Source of the DNA: Ascaphus truei
Lineage: Eukaryota; Chordata; Amphibia; Anura; Ascaphidae
NCBI GenBank assembly: GCA_036426205.1
Contig: CM071568.1
Span: forward strand, 120,333,045-120,397,044
Direction of reading: 5' to 3'
DNA length: 64,000 nucleotides
Shown here: positions 44,990-56,733 of the stretch, one piece after another
How positions within the stretch are numbered: the first letter of the stretch is position 1
How the letters are laid out: every line of letters begins with the position of its first letter
Translations under genes and position numbers: made by a program
The notes under the pieces: generated by a model
The model's database searches: none
What the model saw: the letters and a program-made list of their open reading frames with translations, nothing else
What the model was told of the DNA's origin: nothing

Positions 44990-46200
44990 ATTTCGCGAGC
45001 GTCACAGGCCTAAAATATTACCAAAAGTGGATTGATGCAGCCAAGTCCCCCTAGCCGTTACCTCCGGTGCGGGGAAGGGGGAGGCTATAGCTGCTCGGCC
45101 GAGGCGCGTGGTTGCCAGGACTGCGGTCGCATGCAGGGAACCGCCAGGTGGAGTTGCGGTAGCCAGTGGGTGGAGGGCGCTCCGGAGCTCCGTGGCGGTC
45201 CATTTGCAGGGGGTTGCCATCTTGGATTATCTGCGCATGTGTAGTGGCACCGGCCATCTTAGAATTGCTCAGTAGGGGAACTACAGGTCCCAGCAGCCCC
45301 AGGGGCTGCTCATCACATGACGCGCCACAGCCTATAAGGCTCCCCGAATCTCCTGAGGCAAGATAGATACATTTTGAGGCGCTAGGACCTCGCGCGCAGT
45401 CAGGAGCAGGACGGCGACTGAGCAGGTAGTTTCCAGTGAGCAGTGGTTCCCTGGACTAGGCTTAGAGTTGCCCAGCAGGTTCCAGTTAGGCCCCGACCAT
45501 TGTTAGTTTGTGGCTGCTATGGGGAAATGCCCTAAAATAGAGACGTTTCCACTGTAGCCTTATAAGTGTTAGGCACCAGTGACAAGATGCCGCGCAGTGA
45601 CTTGCGGCCTGTGGTCTGAGACCAGACCACCGCTGAACTAAGAGACTCTTAAGGTGAGACTCTCCAGTGGGAGTTCACCCCACGCAGAGGCAGATGCCTT
45701 TTTGGATGGACCGGACAGACCAACGTCGTGGATCAGACGGATCATATGTGTTATTTGGCGGTACCCGGGTACTGGAGTGCACAGGAAGATATCACTTCTA
45801 AGTGCACCAACGTTCCGCAGGGTTAGCACTTCTCCCTACACTTTGGGTGGGAACTGACATTGGGGAAAGGACACCCGGGGTATTGGTGCTCCGCACCCTA
45901 TGTACTTGGGGGACACTCACCCTGTGTTATTGTATTGTGTGAATGTTATACTGTGGGGTACAGGCTGCCGTATCCTATGTGTAGTAAACCAGTTGATATA
46001 TACCCAGTGTGTGCTAACTATTGTATTGGTTCCTGTGAAGGGTGTATCCCGCTACGCTGGGATCCCTAGCAGTTGGAGGTGCTGCATCCGAGGAGATTGA
46101 GAGCGCACCCCAGGCTCCCAGCGGTGGAGGCTCAGGCCTTCTGTTAGCCAAGCTGGTAATGGGAGCACTGGTAGTTCCATTAGTGGCGGGGAAAGGTGGC
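44990..46200 (+). other. Possible LTR of a gypsy or retrovirus-like element
   Basis: Two YY1-like GCCATCTT sites (45218, 45253), a CTATAAGG TATA-like box near 45331, a short GC-rich leader and GTATCCCGCTACGCTGGGAT near 46044 give an LTR-like order. I found no matched ends, primer site or coding sequence, so this is tentative. Confidence 0.3.
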
Positions 46201-46327
46201 TATAGTAGATTTAGATGCTGCAGGAATTGTTACCCCTTTTCAGAGTCTGGATTGCTGCAAATGTTGGCATAATTATTTCTTGTGGGAAATGCTCCTTTAA
46301 AAAAAATGGCCAATTTCTCATGATATG

Positions 46328-47230
46328 TGTAACGGATCGGGGGACTCACTCTTCCTTGCCTTTGCGGTCTCTGCCTCATTCCCTCACGACGCGGTCACGC
46401 TCCCGTTCGTGGTCTGCGTGCATGCGCGGTCCCCTCACTGTGCGCGCGCGTTCCTGGTCCCTGGTTCCCCGTTAGGGGACTCACGCCCCTCGGCGTACCT
46501 CCGTCTTCCTACCTGGTTCCAACGCTCCTTCCCCCTCTCATACTCACGAGCCGAGTACCTCCTCCGCGATCCTTCCTCCACGCTCTGGTACTCGCACGTC
46601 CAGCGCGACTGTGTTACAGAAGGCGCGCGCACCTGCTCTACTTACCAATCCTCCCCAGGTACTGCTCTGCCCCCTGGAGCCTGCAGGCCATTACCCTAGA
46701 TTACCTCCCTGTCTCCTCCCCTGCTCTCTCACACCTATCCCTGCAAGCTCCCAGACAAACCCCTGCTCCACCCCTTCCTGCTATTTGTCCTCCCTCCTTT
46801 ATAACTCCAGTCTGTCCTCTCTTTCCTTGCTCTGCATAGCTTTCCTGTAGCTCCTGTGTGTTCAGTGTCTATGCCCAGCTCCCTTATCTGTTTCAGCTCT
46901 GGTTCCTGTCCCTGCCCCTGTATGGGTTCCCTTGGTTTGAACGTGAACTCTGCTTTGGACTTTGACTACGCTGCCTTCTCCTGCCCTTTAACTCTGGCTT
47001 TCGGACATCACTACGCTGCTCTCTCCAATCCCTGGACTCTGGCTCTTGGACAATACCTTCCGACCTCTGGCGCCCCGGACTCAGCAAGTATAATGTTAAC
47101 CCTTACTCACCAGGCCCGGCAACGCAACTACCACACTCCGGGCACGCCCTCACTGCTGTGGGTGCATGTTATACCCATACCCACCTCAGTACTGGGGACT
47201 GGCCAGGTCTGCGGGCACACAGGCTTTACA
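46328..47230 (+). mobile_element. Solo LTR (subfamily A), 903 bp, ATATG duplication
   Basis: Begins TGTAACGGATCG, ends GGCTTTACA, with ATATG on both sides (46323-46327, 47231-47235). It shares the right-end blocks CCCGGCAACGC and CACTGCTGTGGGTGC with the LTR at 35285. No internal region remains. Confidence 0.85.
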
Positions 47231-47425
47231 ATATGCAAACAAGATCAGAACTGAGATGTAAGGAGGAGCTGAGGAGTGCAGCGTGTTGAAAGAGAGATGA
47301 AGAATTGTGTAGTTTATGTATGTTTTCTAGCCCTACTGTATGAATCATGCACACCGCAGTAGACCAAGCAGAAGGGTAGGAAAGAATAAGAATTTACTCA
47401 CTAACATTACACAAACCAGTTTAGA

Positions 47426-47621
47426 TCAGAATGGCTGTGCTTCATTTCCCTTTAAGATGATGTCACAAAATCAAACATGGCTACCGTCACATGGTCTACT
47501 ACAACCAATCAGATTGGGGATATAGAGTTCTCACAATCTGATTGGCTGAACTACCATGTGACTGTGGCCATGTCGGTTTGGTGACGTCATGTTAAAGGGG
47601 AATGAAGCACAGCCATTCTGA
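47426..47621. repeat. Hairpin repeat, arms about 90 bp
   Basis: TCAGAATGGCTGTGCTTCAT at the left pairs with the complement at 47602-47621; inner blocks include CCAATCAGATTG against CAATCTGATTGG and CACATGGT against ACCATGTG. The loop is about 14 bases. Confidence 0.8.
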
Positions 47622-47779
47622 TTGGCTGGCTTCAGTCCCTTTCATGACGTCACATAAATAAAAGGGCACATGGTTTTCACAGCCAATCAGATGGCGTGTG
47701 AAGCATTTGTCGCCCAAATGTGATGTCACAGGCCATATTTAAGGCTGTGACGTCTCATTTGAGCTCAAGAAGCCGTCAG

Positions 47780-49035
47780 GTCAACATAGTGGATTTAACA
47801 TGGGGTTATTTGATTAACAAATGAAAATAAAGACTGAAGACAAAGAAAAACAAGAAATAATCACAGATGAAGAAAGAAGAAGATGATGGAAGATTACAGA
47901 AAGAAGAATTTTGTTACCTTTCCTTGATCTTTAAGGTGGATGGCGTTGGATTGTGTTTCGTGACGTCACAGTATGAGAGCTTGCTGATTCCCCAGGATTC
48001 AGATGGCCAACGCTTCTAAAGGTTAGAGAAATATTGAATGGATTTTTACAGGTTTTTTTGAATGGATTTTTCTTTTTTTATGTTTTTCATTGCCCATTGA
48101 CAACTAATGTATTAATCTGAGCCTGTTTAGGGTTCAAATGAATACAGTGGGAGCCAATGCATTTTTTGGCAAATGCATTTCTTCTATTGACTGTATTATT
48201 TTCTATTTATTTTTATTGTTTAGATTAAATTGATTTGAATTGTCATGGCTTGTTTTTTTCTTTTTACAGATTGGTTAGCGATTTTATTTAATGATGTATT
48301 TTGGTGGCTACTGGTTTTAATCCGCTTCAATCTTGGGATTGTTTTTCTTTAATTAATGTGTTGCCTAGTGGTTGTATGAATCAATTGAGCCTAGTGGGGA
48401 CCACCCAAGGGCCCCCAGACACCTGTGGGAACCCCCGGGGTGCCTTGTTGGGTCCGCGGACACCCGTGGGGACCACATGAGGAACCCCGCCAGCCTGTGG
48501 TATTAATCTTGTGTGTTCCAAAATAAACAATGGTTTTATGTGGGGGCACAGGTGGTGGGTTGTGTATTGTTGTTTATTAAATATTGTAATGGTTTTTGGT
48601 GGCCTAGGAGGTGGCTAGTAAGGCTGTTGTGTGTATTTTTTTATATTGTGGGTAGTGGTGGTGGGTGAAGGGGGTATTATCCCCAATGATGGGTGTTTAG
48701 GCCTACTGGGTGGGTAGCGGGAGGGGTTAGCCCCTTCATTACCTTAGCGATATTAACCACTAAGGTAATGAAGGTGTTAAGTCCACCCGCAAGCCCCACG
48801 CAAGGCCGAAACACTCACCATGTGCCAAATGCCACCTTCACCCACCACTGCTACCCATAATAAGCATGGCACTGGTGGCTAATCCCTTCATTGCTTTAGT
48901 CGTTAGCCGCTAAGGTAATGAAGTTGACTGTAAATGCATTTTTCATGCATCTGATTCATGCCGTGGGCCTCCGGTGCTGATATTAATGGATATCAGCTCC
49001 GGAGTCTCCCGGCATGAATCCGATGCAGAAAAAAT
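47780..49035. mobile_element. Foldback element, second copy (inverted, internally shorter)
   Basis: 48030-48380 matches the complement of 31750-32090 (GAATGGATTTTTCTTTTTTT, TCAAATCAATTTAATCTAAA on the other strand). 48390-48560 matches the minisatellite arm, and 48890-49020 the complement of 30640-30760, including GACTGTAAATGCATTTTTCA. About 700 bp of the first copy's interior arm is missing. Confidence 0.7.
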
Positions 49036-49039
49036 AAAA

Positions 49040-49297
49040 AAAAATTCTAAGTTCCGTCTCGCCGCTTCTCGGCAGCTTCTTCCCACCTTACTAGAATTGA
49101 TCGAGTTTGAGAAAATGTCGATAAGTGTCGATAAGTGGTTTATCGGCGCGCGTTTGGCGATTATTATTTTTTTGGGAAGATTTTTTTGCCGAAAATGTCT
49201 AGTATTGCCAAAACATCGGAGCTTACAGAATATCAGTAGGCTTTTTTGATGAAAAGCTACTGATAACTGACTTATCGGACCTTTCTGCATAGGCCCC
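49040..49297 (-). repeat. Harbinger-type element end
   Basis: Read on the minus strand from 49297 the sequence GGGGCCTATGCAGAAAGG followed by TCCGATAAG matches the terminal sequence at 54071 (GGGCCTCATACAGTAAGC, GCCGATAAG). Internal TATCGGCGCGCG text is also shared. The other end is not recognisable, so it is a truncated or chimeric copy. Confidence 0.55.
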
Positions 49298-49299
49298 CT

Positions 49300-50880
49300 T
49301 TATCCACTAAGATATTGAAAACTGATCTGAAAATACCAATGCTTTTTGTGATTTTAAAACAAAGCATGAAATCGCCTAGATTTTGCTCACTAAACATATA
49401 ACTGCCATTGGTTCACACTGATGCGACAAGAGACTGCCCTCTCAACCATTAAACAATGTAGTTAAAAGCTGGAAGTCATGTGGCAGACAGAATTTAGCAA
49501 CAGCAAATTATGAAACTATGACTTTAATACTCATGATGCTTTTTCTTCTGTAAATATTTAAGAGGGTAGAATACATATTCCTCGTTGACATGTTCTTCAC
49601 TGACACATTGCTGTTTGCTATATTAAATTGGCTTACAATATTTCCATAATACAGTTTGTCAGGAAACCTGCCTTGAGCAACAGATGCATGATTGTTCATT
49701 GAGGGTTGCGCCTCATTTGTTCCTGTACATTGTGCCTAATTAATGTTAACTTGTCTGTACATAAAAAGTACAATAAGCTGTCCTTTCCAATTTAATTCTG
49801 ACACTTTAATCGAATCTGTTTTCTTTAAAAAATAATTAGATCATTTACACTTCATTAACATGTAATGTAATGTTGAGGCATTCATCATAATGATTTCTTA
49901 TTTTTCTTCTGGAATATTATCTCCTCTAATGAAACTGTTAACACCAGGCATGCCTTAATTAGCTTTATCATATCACTGACAATGTCTGCAGGGGCCAGGG
50001 CTTTTGGAATTTAAATTGAATTTTGTTAACAAGGTACACAAAATGTGAATCTTAGTACAGAAAATTGAATATTTGCTACCTTCTTTTACACTTTTATTTT
50101 TTTTTTTGCATTAAACTAAATTTGGAACATTTAGAAAGGAAATAGCAGTGGAAGCGGCATTTTAAACTAACAGAATGTAAAATAAATGTTTTTTTAAAGG
50201 TGTCAGTATGCAGAAACAAGTCAGAAACGTTTTTATGATTTCCAAAGCTTTTTTGCCCCAATTCTGCAAGAATCTTGAGACTACTACAGTACACTTGCCT
50301 TTGATGATACCATGAGCCTGCTTTATGTGAAATCACTTTATTTATCTGGACTAGAGATCCGTGAGTTTTTTGCACAGGTATGCAAACGTAGCAAAATGTG
50401 CCTGTTTTATTTAAAAAAAAAAAAAAGTGCAACGCAAAATTGAAGATTTTCATACAACTCTAGTCAATGTGCATTGCAAATTCAAACAAAGACCTTTTTT
50501 TTGCAAATCAAGCTAATTTGACAATATTTTGTGAAACATTTCGCGAAGCCAAACATAGTTTATATTTTTGGTGAAAAGTTTGACAAGCAAATTTGAAGAA
50601 ATTTGAACATCTCTAATGTGGACCCCAGGTTCCACAAATTAAATGATATAGTCTTTATGGAAGGGATGAGTCATGACCGTATTAAAGGGATATCCTCTTC
50701 TAGAACCAAAATAAATGAGATTCCTAATCATTGAGATTCTGGATCAAAAAAGTGTATACTAATGGAAAATTACTCATGTTAATGTGTGAGATTCCACTGA
50801 AGCATACAAGGCTGCTAATGAAGAAAATCAGTTTTACTGACTCAGTAATATTTATAGATATTTAGTCCAAAACTAGCACT
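49300..50880. other. No gene; AT-rich unique-looking stretch
   Basis: No motif-bearing frame or repeat boundary. A poly-A/T tract lies near 50096-50106 and 50410-50425. Confidence 0.5.
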
Positions 50881-50889
50881 CCAGTGGAC

Positions 50890-51090
50890 TTAAAAAAAGT
50901 GTAAGTGTATTCTTAATTAATCAACGTTTCGGCCCCCTCATGGACCTTTTTAATGACAAACTAATGTGACCACTCCAAGTGCAACTACATAGTGACCAGA
51001 ATGATGCCGCGGGGAAAACAGTTGTTGGTGCCCAATCGGTTGCCATGGTGATGAGAGAATAAAGAAAACTAACAACTGCCAGTTCTTTGA
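50890..51090 (-). mobile_element. PLE terminal-repeat fragment with degenerate ribozyme motif
   Basis: On the minus strand, AAAAAGG, a GGTCC/GGGGCC-type stem, GAAA (50930-50927) and ACGTTGAT recall the ribozyme-like signature in weakened form. Confidence 0.4.
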
Positions 51091-51840
51091 AGATGTACAT
51101 TGTGGAAGGAAAACTTACTATTCAATAATATGTGAATTAAAACATACCTAAAGTTTTGTTGATGTAGGTAGAGTAATGTAATAACATAATGAGAATACAA
51201 ATTTTACAGAATGAGCCACATTTGTACCCAATATTTACAGAACTAGCAACATTGTAACAAATTGTAGTTGTATTGTGTAATACGGATGTAGTAAGACTTA
51301 CTGCCCCCATGAACGCGAGAAGCTAAGTCTAATTCTCCAGCAATTATTTATGTGTTGCGGAGTGAACCAGACTGAGCCGGAAGTGCACCACGACCATAAA
51401 AAATTGAGTTTTAGCATCAGTCGTAGTACCCTACACTAATGATAGGCGGTGACTGCTGGTATTTAATTAGTGTATGTATTGGGCACACATAAGAGGGCTA
51501 TGATGAAGTCTAATATATCTCATCTTAAATTTGAGGTGACAACATAAATGTCCTTAATTGATAAATCTAGGCATTAGCAAAGTTAGCAATAGTGTTTAAA
51601 CATGTAATCACTGGCTATTTGTACAAAGAAGATGGTGTCGTAGTATATGCCTTAAGCAATAAGATATATTCATATAGACTTGTAGCACTATCCACAGACA
51701 TAAATTGAATTTATTGAACAAAAAAACAAGAGTTACAGCGCCGAAAAGTAATTCTTTATTGTAGCTAGGCCCTAAGTCCCCTCAGCAAAGTATTGTAGGT
51801 AAGGCCCCAGGTAGGGACGCTTCCCCATTAGTTATAGCAG
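51091..51840. other. No gene seen
   Basis: AT-rich. May contain the far end of the PLE fragment or the start of the gypsy copy; nothing conclusive. Confidence 0.4.
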
Positions 51841-51861
51841 CACTAATACACCAGTGACTGT

Positions 51862-52311
51862 ATGGCCCCACCGTGCTCTGTCGTATGGGACCAGGCCACA
51901 GGCCCCATCATAGACATTAGGCGAGACACTCCAGCTGGAGCTTGCCTCTCAAGGCAGATCGGGACAAGGCATGAGGGAACTTTGCAGACCCCACATTGTG
52001 GGACCACGGATGTGGCTCTGCTAATACAGGATCTTCACAATTCCCTGGTCGTAGCCAGGAAGGTACCCACCGTGCACCATCACATCACAAGGGGGATAGC
52101 ACTACCTCACACTTTGGGTGGGCTTGAGCGTGCGATCATCGGGTTACAGGTGCCCAGGGCACCCTCAGTACTTTGGGGACTCCCTCTGGCGCATGTGAGT
52201 GTGGCTACCGTACAAGAAGGCCCTTCCAGATTGCAGTTCGACTTCGGGGAATCAACCCTGCCAGCGGAATGGAAGAAATGGCTCAGTGACAAATTGGCAG
52301 AACACCAGTGA
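51862..52311 (+). pseudogene. gypsy protease-RT spacer region
   Basis: 150 codons with no stop. The end reads VQEGPSRLQFDFGESTLPAEWKKWLSDKLAEHQ in pieces (for example FDFGESTLPAEWKKWLSDKL), a motif that precedes RT in many fish and frog gypsy elements. A D-T/S-G protease motif is not evident. The start methionine is probably not native. Confidence 0.6.
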
Positions 52312-52329
52312 GATGAATGTGTGCTGCAG

Positions 52330-52950
52330 CAAGAGTGCACAACACATGATCCGATTGAATGATGCCATGCCATTCAAGGAGCATTCCAGTCACATAACTC
52401 CCAGGGATGTGGAGGACATGAGGGACATCTTGAAGGAGGTGGAGACAGCGGGTATCGTAACAGAGTCCCGTAGCCCGTCCTATTGTGGTAGTGCAGAAGA
52501 AGAATGGGTCCATTCACCTATGCATGGACTATCGCATGCTGAACCACCACACGGTACCAGACCAATATACCTTACCGCTGATCAAAGAAATCCTCAGCGC
52601 CTTATCAAGCAGTCAGTGGTTCATCCTACTGGACCTGTGGTCTGAATACTACCAGGTACCCATGAGCCCCGAAGACCAGGAGAAGACAGCATTTGTCTGC
52701 CCCTTCGGGTTCTACCAGTTCACCCACAGGCCCCAAGACATTTGTGGTGCTCCGGCGACATTCCAGAGTTAAATAGCAATAGGTAATATGAATCCCCTGG
52801 AATGTCTAGTTTATCTGGATGATATCATTGTGATTGGCAAAACATTAGAAAAGCATGAAGAACGCCTTCTGAAGGTCCTGGATCGACTGAGAAAAGAAGG
52901 CATGAAGTTGCCCCTAGACAAGTGTCACTTCTGACGCCCTTGGTCACCTA
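52330..52950 (+). pseudogene. gypsy reverse transcriptase
   Basis: MIRLNDAMPFKEHSSHITPR near 52343, then in another frame VVQKKNGSIHLCMDYRMLNH (52485 on), TVPDQYTLPLIKEIL, LLDLWSEYYQVPMSPEDQEK and TAFVCPFGFYQF, then GAPATFQS. The catalytic LVYLDDIIVIGKTL lies at about 52808-52850, with YLDD intact. LPLDKCHF follows. Stops and at least three frame changes make it inactive. Confidence 0.85.
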
Positions 52951-53034
52951 TGTGGGCCACATAGTGTCCGCAGAAGGAGTGGATACCAACCCCGCTAAGC
53001 TCGAAGCCATAGTGAACAGCCCAGACAAGACAAC

Positions 53035-53743
53035 ATGATGGAGCTACGATCCTTCCTGGGGTTTTGTGGATTCTACCCCAGATTCATAGAGGGGTACTCC
53101 AGCAAGGACAAGGTCCTCAATAACCTGTTGAAAATCTACCCTAAGGAACCTCGGCAAAAAGCCAAAACTGCACGAGCACTGTTCGGAGACAAAAGGACGT
53201 CCGCCTCCGAGAAGGCATTCGCAGGGCTTAAGAAAAGTCTCATGTGGCCCCTGTATTGTCCTATGCCAATCCAGAGCAGCCATACATCCTGCATGTGGAT
53301 GCCAGCCTCAACGGGCTGGGAGCCATGTTATATCAAAAATATCCTGCTAGCTTCCGCCTAGTAGCGTATGTGAGACACAGCTTGATGCCGAGTAAACAAA
53401 ACTATCCAGTTAACAAAGTGAAATTTCTAGCACTCAAGTGGGCGGTAGTCGATAAACTACACAATTACTTTTACGGGGTCTCTTTTTCGAGGTACGGACT
53501 GACAACAATCCATTGACCTACATCCTGTCCTCTGCCAAATTGGATGCAACCAGCCACAGGTGCTTGGCCACCCTATCTAATTATCAGTTTACCCTAAAAT
53601 ACAAGCCGGGGCCCTTGAACATCAGAGCCAATGTTCTGCCCAGAAGGCCTGGACTGAGTGCAACGCCAGACAAACACCTGTGGGAAGAAAACCCTGGGCC
53701 TGGGATTCGGGCAATGTGCTCAACCACGAATAATGGAGGCTAA
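53035..53743 (+). pseudogene. gypsy connection and RNase H domains
   Basis: MELRSFLGFCGFYPRFIEGY (53038-53097) is the typical post-RT segment. RNase H follows in another frame: YILHVDASLNGLGAMLYQKY (first Asp), NYPVNKVKFLALKWAVVDKL (Glu), HNYFYGVSF, then TDNNPLTYILSSAKLDATSH (Asp) near 53500-53560, and NYQFTLKYKPGPLNIRANVL. This domain removes the RNA strand of the hybrid. The usual A-D at the end of the motif (N-x-x-A-D) reads R-A-N. Confidence 0.8.
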
Positions 53744-55402
53744 GATCGATTTCTCCAAACTATGAGTGGTGGATTCATTGGGATGTCAGTCAAAGACACT
53801 TCCAGCAGCATATTGCCATCCCGAAGGCATGTCTCTCATGCAAGACACTATCATGAGATGGAAAGAGTTGGTGATACACCAGATGTGAGACACGGTGGCT
53901 AGAAACATACACCTGGCCATCCAAGACAACCAACCCTCCTTAGTGAATCATGCTCCTACCAACACGGTCACCGTTATCATGAGGGAATGGGACAAGTTCC
54001 GCATGTACTAGATGCAATCACATAGATTGCATGGCCAGGTACAATTAGGACTGGAGGACTATAGGAACAAGGGCCTCATACAGTAAGCGCCGATAAGGCT
54101 TTTATCGGCATTTTCCCGCCAAAATTGGTTTTGAGATTCAGTAAGCGCCGATAAGTGCTCAAAATCGGCAAGGAAAATCGGCCGATAAAAATTTATCGGC
54201 ATGCGGCTGCCGATAACCCACTTATCAGCACTTTTCGACACTTTTTGAAATCGGCTGTATTCAAGTACCCCAATCAGCTTATCGGTGCTGATCGGCACTC
54301 AGAAATGGAGATTTCATCGGCAATTGGTCCCGCCAACTAAAGTTGGCAAGTAGGAGGGGAGAACGATCGGCAAGGTTGCCGGGACGGCACTTAGAAAAAA
54401 AACCTCATTTCTACACCACTTATAACATTATAGGACTTATAACATTATAGGACTGTTTACTTTCTATTGCTCATAATAAAAATATGCTTGGCATTACAGT
54501 GTCGAGGTCATTCACTTCATCGTGTCACCCCTTACGTTTATTATTTGCATAACATTGTACTTTACAATGTTATGATGATTTGCGTGTCACATTAGTCTTA
54601 ATGTTATGATGTGTCAAGGGAAAATCCTATACTCAACTCTTAAAGGAACAGGTCACATCATATCAAACATATTACTTAAGTGTGCTTCAATTTATTATAT
54701 GATGTAACACATTTCACACATCTAACAGATCCAGCGTATAGTAATGTTGCTATACATTATACAATGCTTGAATTGTGTAACGCATGATCAAACGTAAATG
54801 TAGCTGTTTGTTTTCATGTTTACATGTACTTTGTGACCTCCCTCTTTTGATGACGTCCGCAAATGGACACTCAATAACATTGCATGTTTACATTGTACAC
54901 GATGCATTACAATCACTTCATGCTAACTTATACACACATCTATAATAGTTACTCATTTTTACACGATTGAAACTGAATCAATAGCAACTATCCTGATGGC
55001 ATTAAATTATGCATATGCACTTACAATTACTTCATGTGAACAGGTGACAATAACATGCCAAATTACACATGTTGCAACGTAGTTTCTCAAAGTAAATGTC
55101 ATGGTTGTATCCTAATTAGATGACTGAGTGTTGCGTTCAGAAGTGGTACATGCATTACACATTCCAGAAATACTTGACAATAAATGCTTGTACAAAGCTT
55201 AACGTTACATCATTCTCAAATATCATGATTGCCTGGTGAACACACATAAATAATCCTTTTAATTGCTAATGGATACACGTTGGGAGTGAACAACTTGGAT
55301 ATGTTAATGTAACACCTTGCACTTCAGCAAGTCACCTGACATCATCACATAGGTATTTAAAGGAGGGCAATTACCTGCGCATTCACAGCTACAGACCTGA
55401 AA

Positions 55403-56733
55403 ATGATGCGAATGTTTATGAGACGGAGGAAGATTCTATTGGACGAGAGGCTTGCTGATGGAGAGGATGTCACAGGCCAAGGAAGGGACAGGGACAGAGG
55501 CAGGATCAGTGGCAGGGACAGTGACAGGGACAGGCACGCGGACAGGAGAGGGAGAGGTCGAGGGAGAGGGAGAGGGCAAGGAGATGAGAGGAGAAGAGAG
55601 AAGAGATAAGTTGTGCCTCGTCCTCGTTTGTACAGGGAGAGGACCCTGTTAGATGGGATGAGTGAGGAGGAGATTGTAAGTCGCTATCGTTTGAGTTCAG
55701 CAGCAATCTTAGCTCTTTATGAAGAGATACGGGGAGATTTAGATTTTGTGACAGCCAGAGGTCGTGCAGTCCCTGGGCTTGTTAAAATGCTGTGCTCATT
55801 ACATTATCTTGCTTCCGCGTAATTCCAGACAACTCTGGGCATAGTGGGCAGGGTCTCGCAATCTACATTCTCGCGGGCCTTTACCCAGTTTCTATGTGCA
55901 CTCAATAGACGCTAGGAATTATATTCATTTTCCTACAGAGCACACAGAGTGGCTGGAAGTGAGGAATGGCTTTTATACCATAGCCGGGATACCATGTGTG
56001 ATGGGTGCAATCGATTGCACCCATGTTTCTTTGATCCCGCCTAGTCAGAGTGAGCATGCTTACCGCAACCGTAAGCACTACGATTCCCTGAATGTACAGG
56101 TGGTATGCGATGCCACGATGAAGATTATGCATCTGGTAGCCAAATTCCCTGGTTCCAGTCACGATTCCTCTATCCTGAGAAACTCATCAGTCTTCCATGC
56201 TTTCGAAGAAGGCAATTTTGGACCTGGTTGGCTGGTGGGTGAGTACATATTTGGATGTGTTAACAAACAACTCTTGGTTTTCTAGGAAATGTTGTATGTA
56301 ATAATGTTAACACAAATTGTTTCATATTTGTGCACGATGGATTATAGGTGACTCAGGATATGGAATTAGGCCGTGGCTGTTGACCCCTGTGGCAAACCCT
56401 CAATGTGAAGCAGAGGAGAGGTACAATGTTGCCCATATATCTACGCGATCCGTCATAGAGAGGACATTTAGGCTTCTCAAGACAAGATTTAGGTGTCTCG
56501 ATAGAACTGGTGGGGAACTTCAATATAAGCCTGCTAAAGTGTCTGATATTATAATTGCATGTTGCATTTTGCACAATGTGGCATTCCGCAATAATGTACA
56601 AACAGACATACGTCAGGGTTTGGAGGAGGAGCATCCCGTCAATTTACCAGCTGACACTGATCAAACAGCCAGTGGTGTTGAGACAGGTCTGAATGTCATA
56701 AACACATTTTTTTCATGTAAGCAAATACATATA
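55403..56733 (+). pseudogene. Harbinger transposase (HARBI1-like), one intron
   Basis: N-terminal Arg/Gly-rich segment (55403-55606), a TAA at 55607, then VPRPRLYRERTLLDGMSEEE and SRYRLSSAAILALYEEIRGD. A TAA at 55820 and a one-base frameshift near 55910 follow. From 55917 the DDE domain is open: GAIDCTHVSLI (first Asp), HDSSILRNS, then an intron at 56239-56347 with GTGAGT donor and TTATAG acceptor that preserves the frame (WLVG/DSGYGIRPWLLTP, second Asp), and STRSVIERTFRLLKTRF (Glu), KVSDIIIACCILHN. All three catalytic residues are present. The C-terminus runs into a MITE at 56734. It would excise and insert the element, normally with a separate DNA-binding partner. Confidence 0.85.
56239..56347 (+). 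other. Intron of the Harbinger transposase
   Basis: Donor G/GTGAGT and acceptor ATTATAG/GT, 109 bp. Removing it joins the two halves of a Gly codon and restores continuity between the TRP-W-L-V-G and D-S-G-Y-G parts of the DDE domain. Confidence 0.75.

Larger units (their letters stand above)
51860..54070 (+). mobile_element. Ty3/gypsy retrotransposon, RT-RNase H region
   Basis: A pre-RT region, reverse transcriptase and RNase H are readable over 2 kb, in canonical vertebrate gypsy style and clearly different from the Gmr1-like copies. LTRs, gag and integrase are not seen. The copy ends at 54070, where a Harbinger end begins, so the rest may lie beyond the Harbinger or be deleted. Confidence 0.8.
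54071..56733 (+). mobile_element. PIF/Harbinger DNA transposon (5' end and transposase)
   Basis: GGGCCTCATACAGTAAGC at 54071 begins a subterminal region full of GCCGATAAG motifs in both orientations to about 54385, as seen at Harbinger ends. About 1 kb of AT-rich sequence precedes a TATTTAAA box (about 55353) and the transposase gene. I could not find the matching 3' end in the window, so the true length is unknown; sequence up to 60.8 kb could belong to it. Confidence 0.65.
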
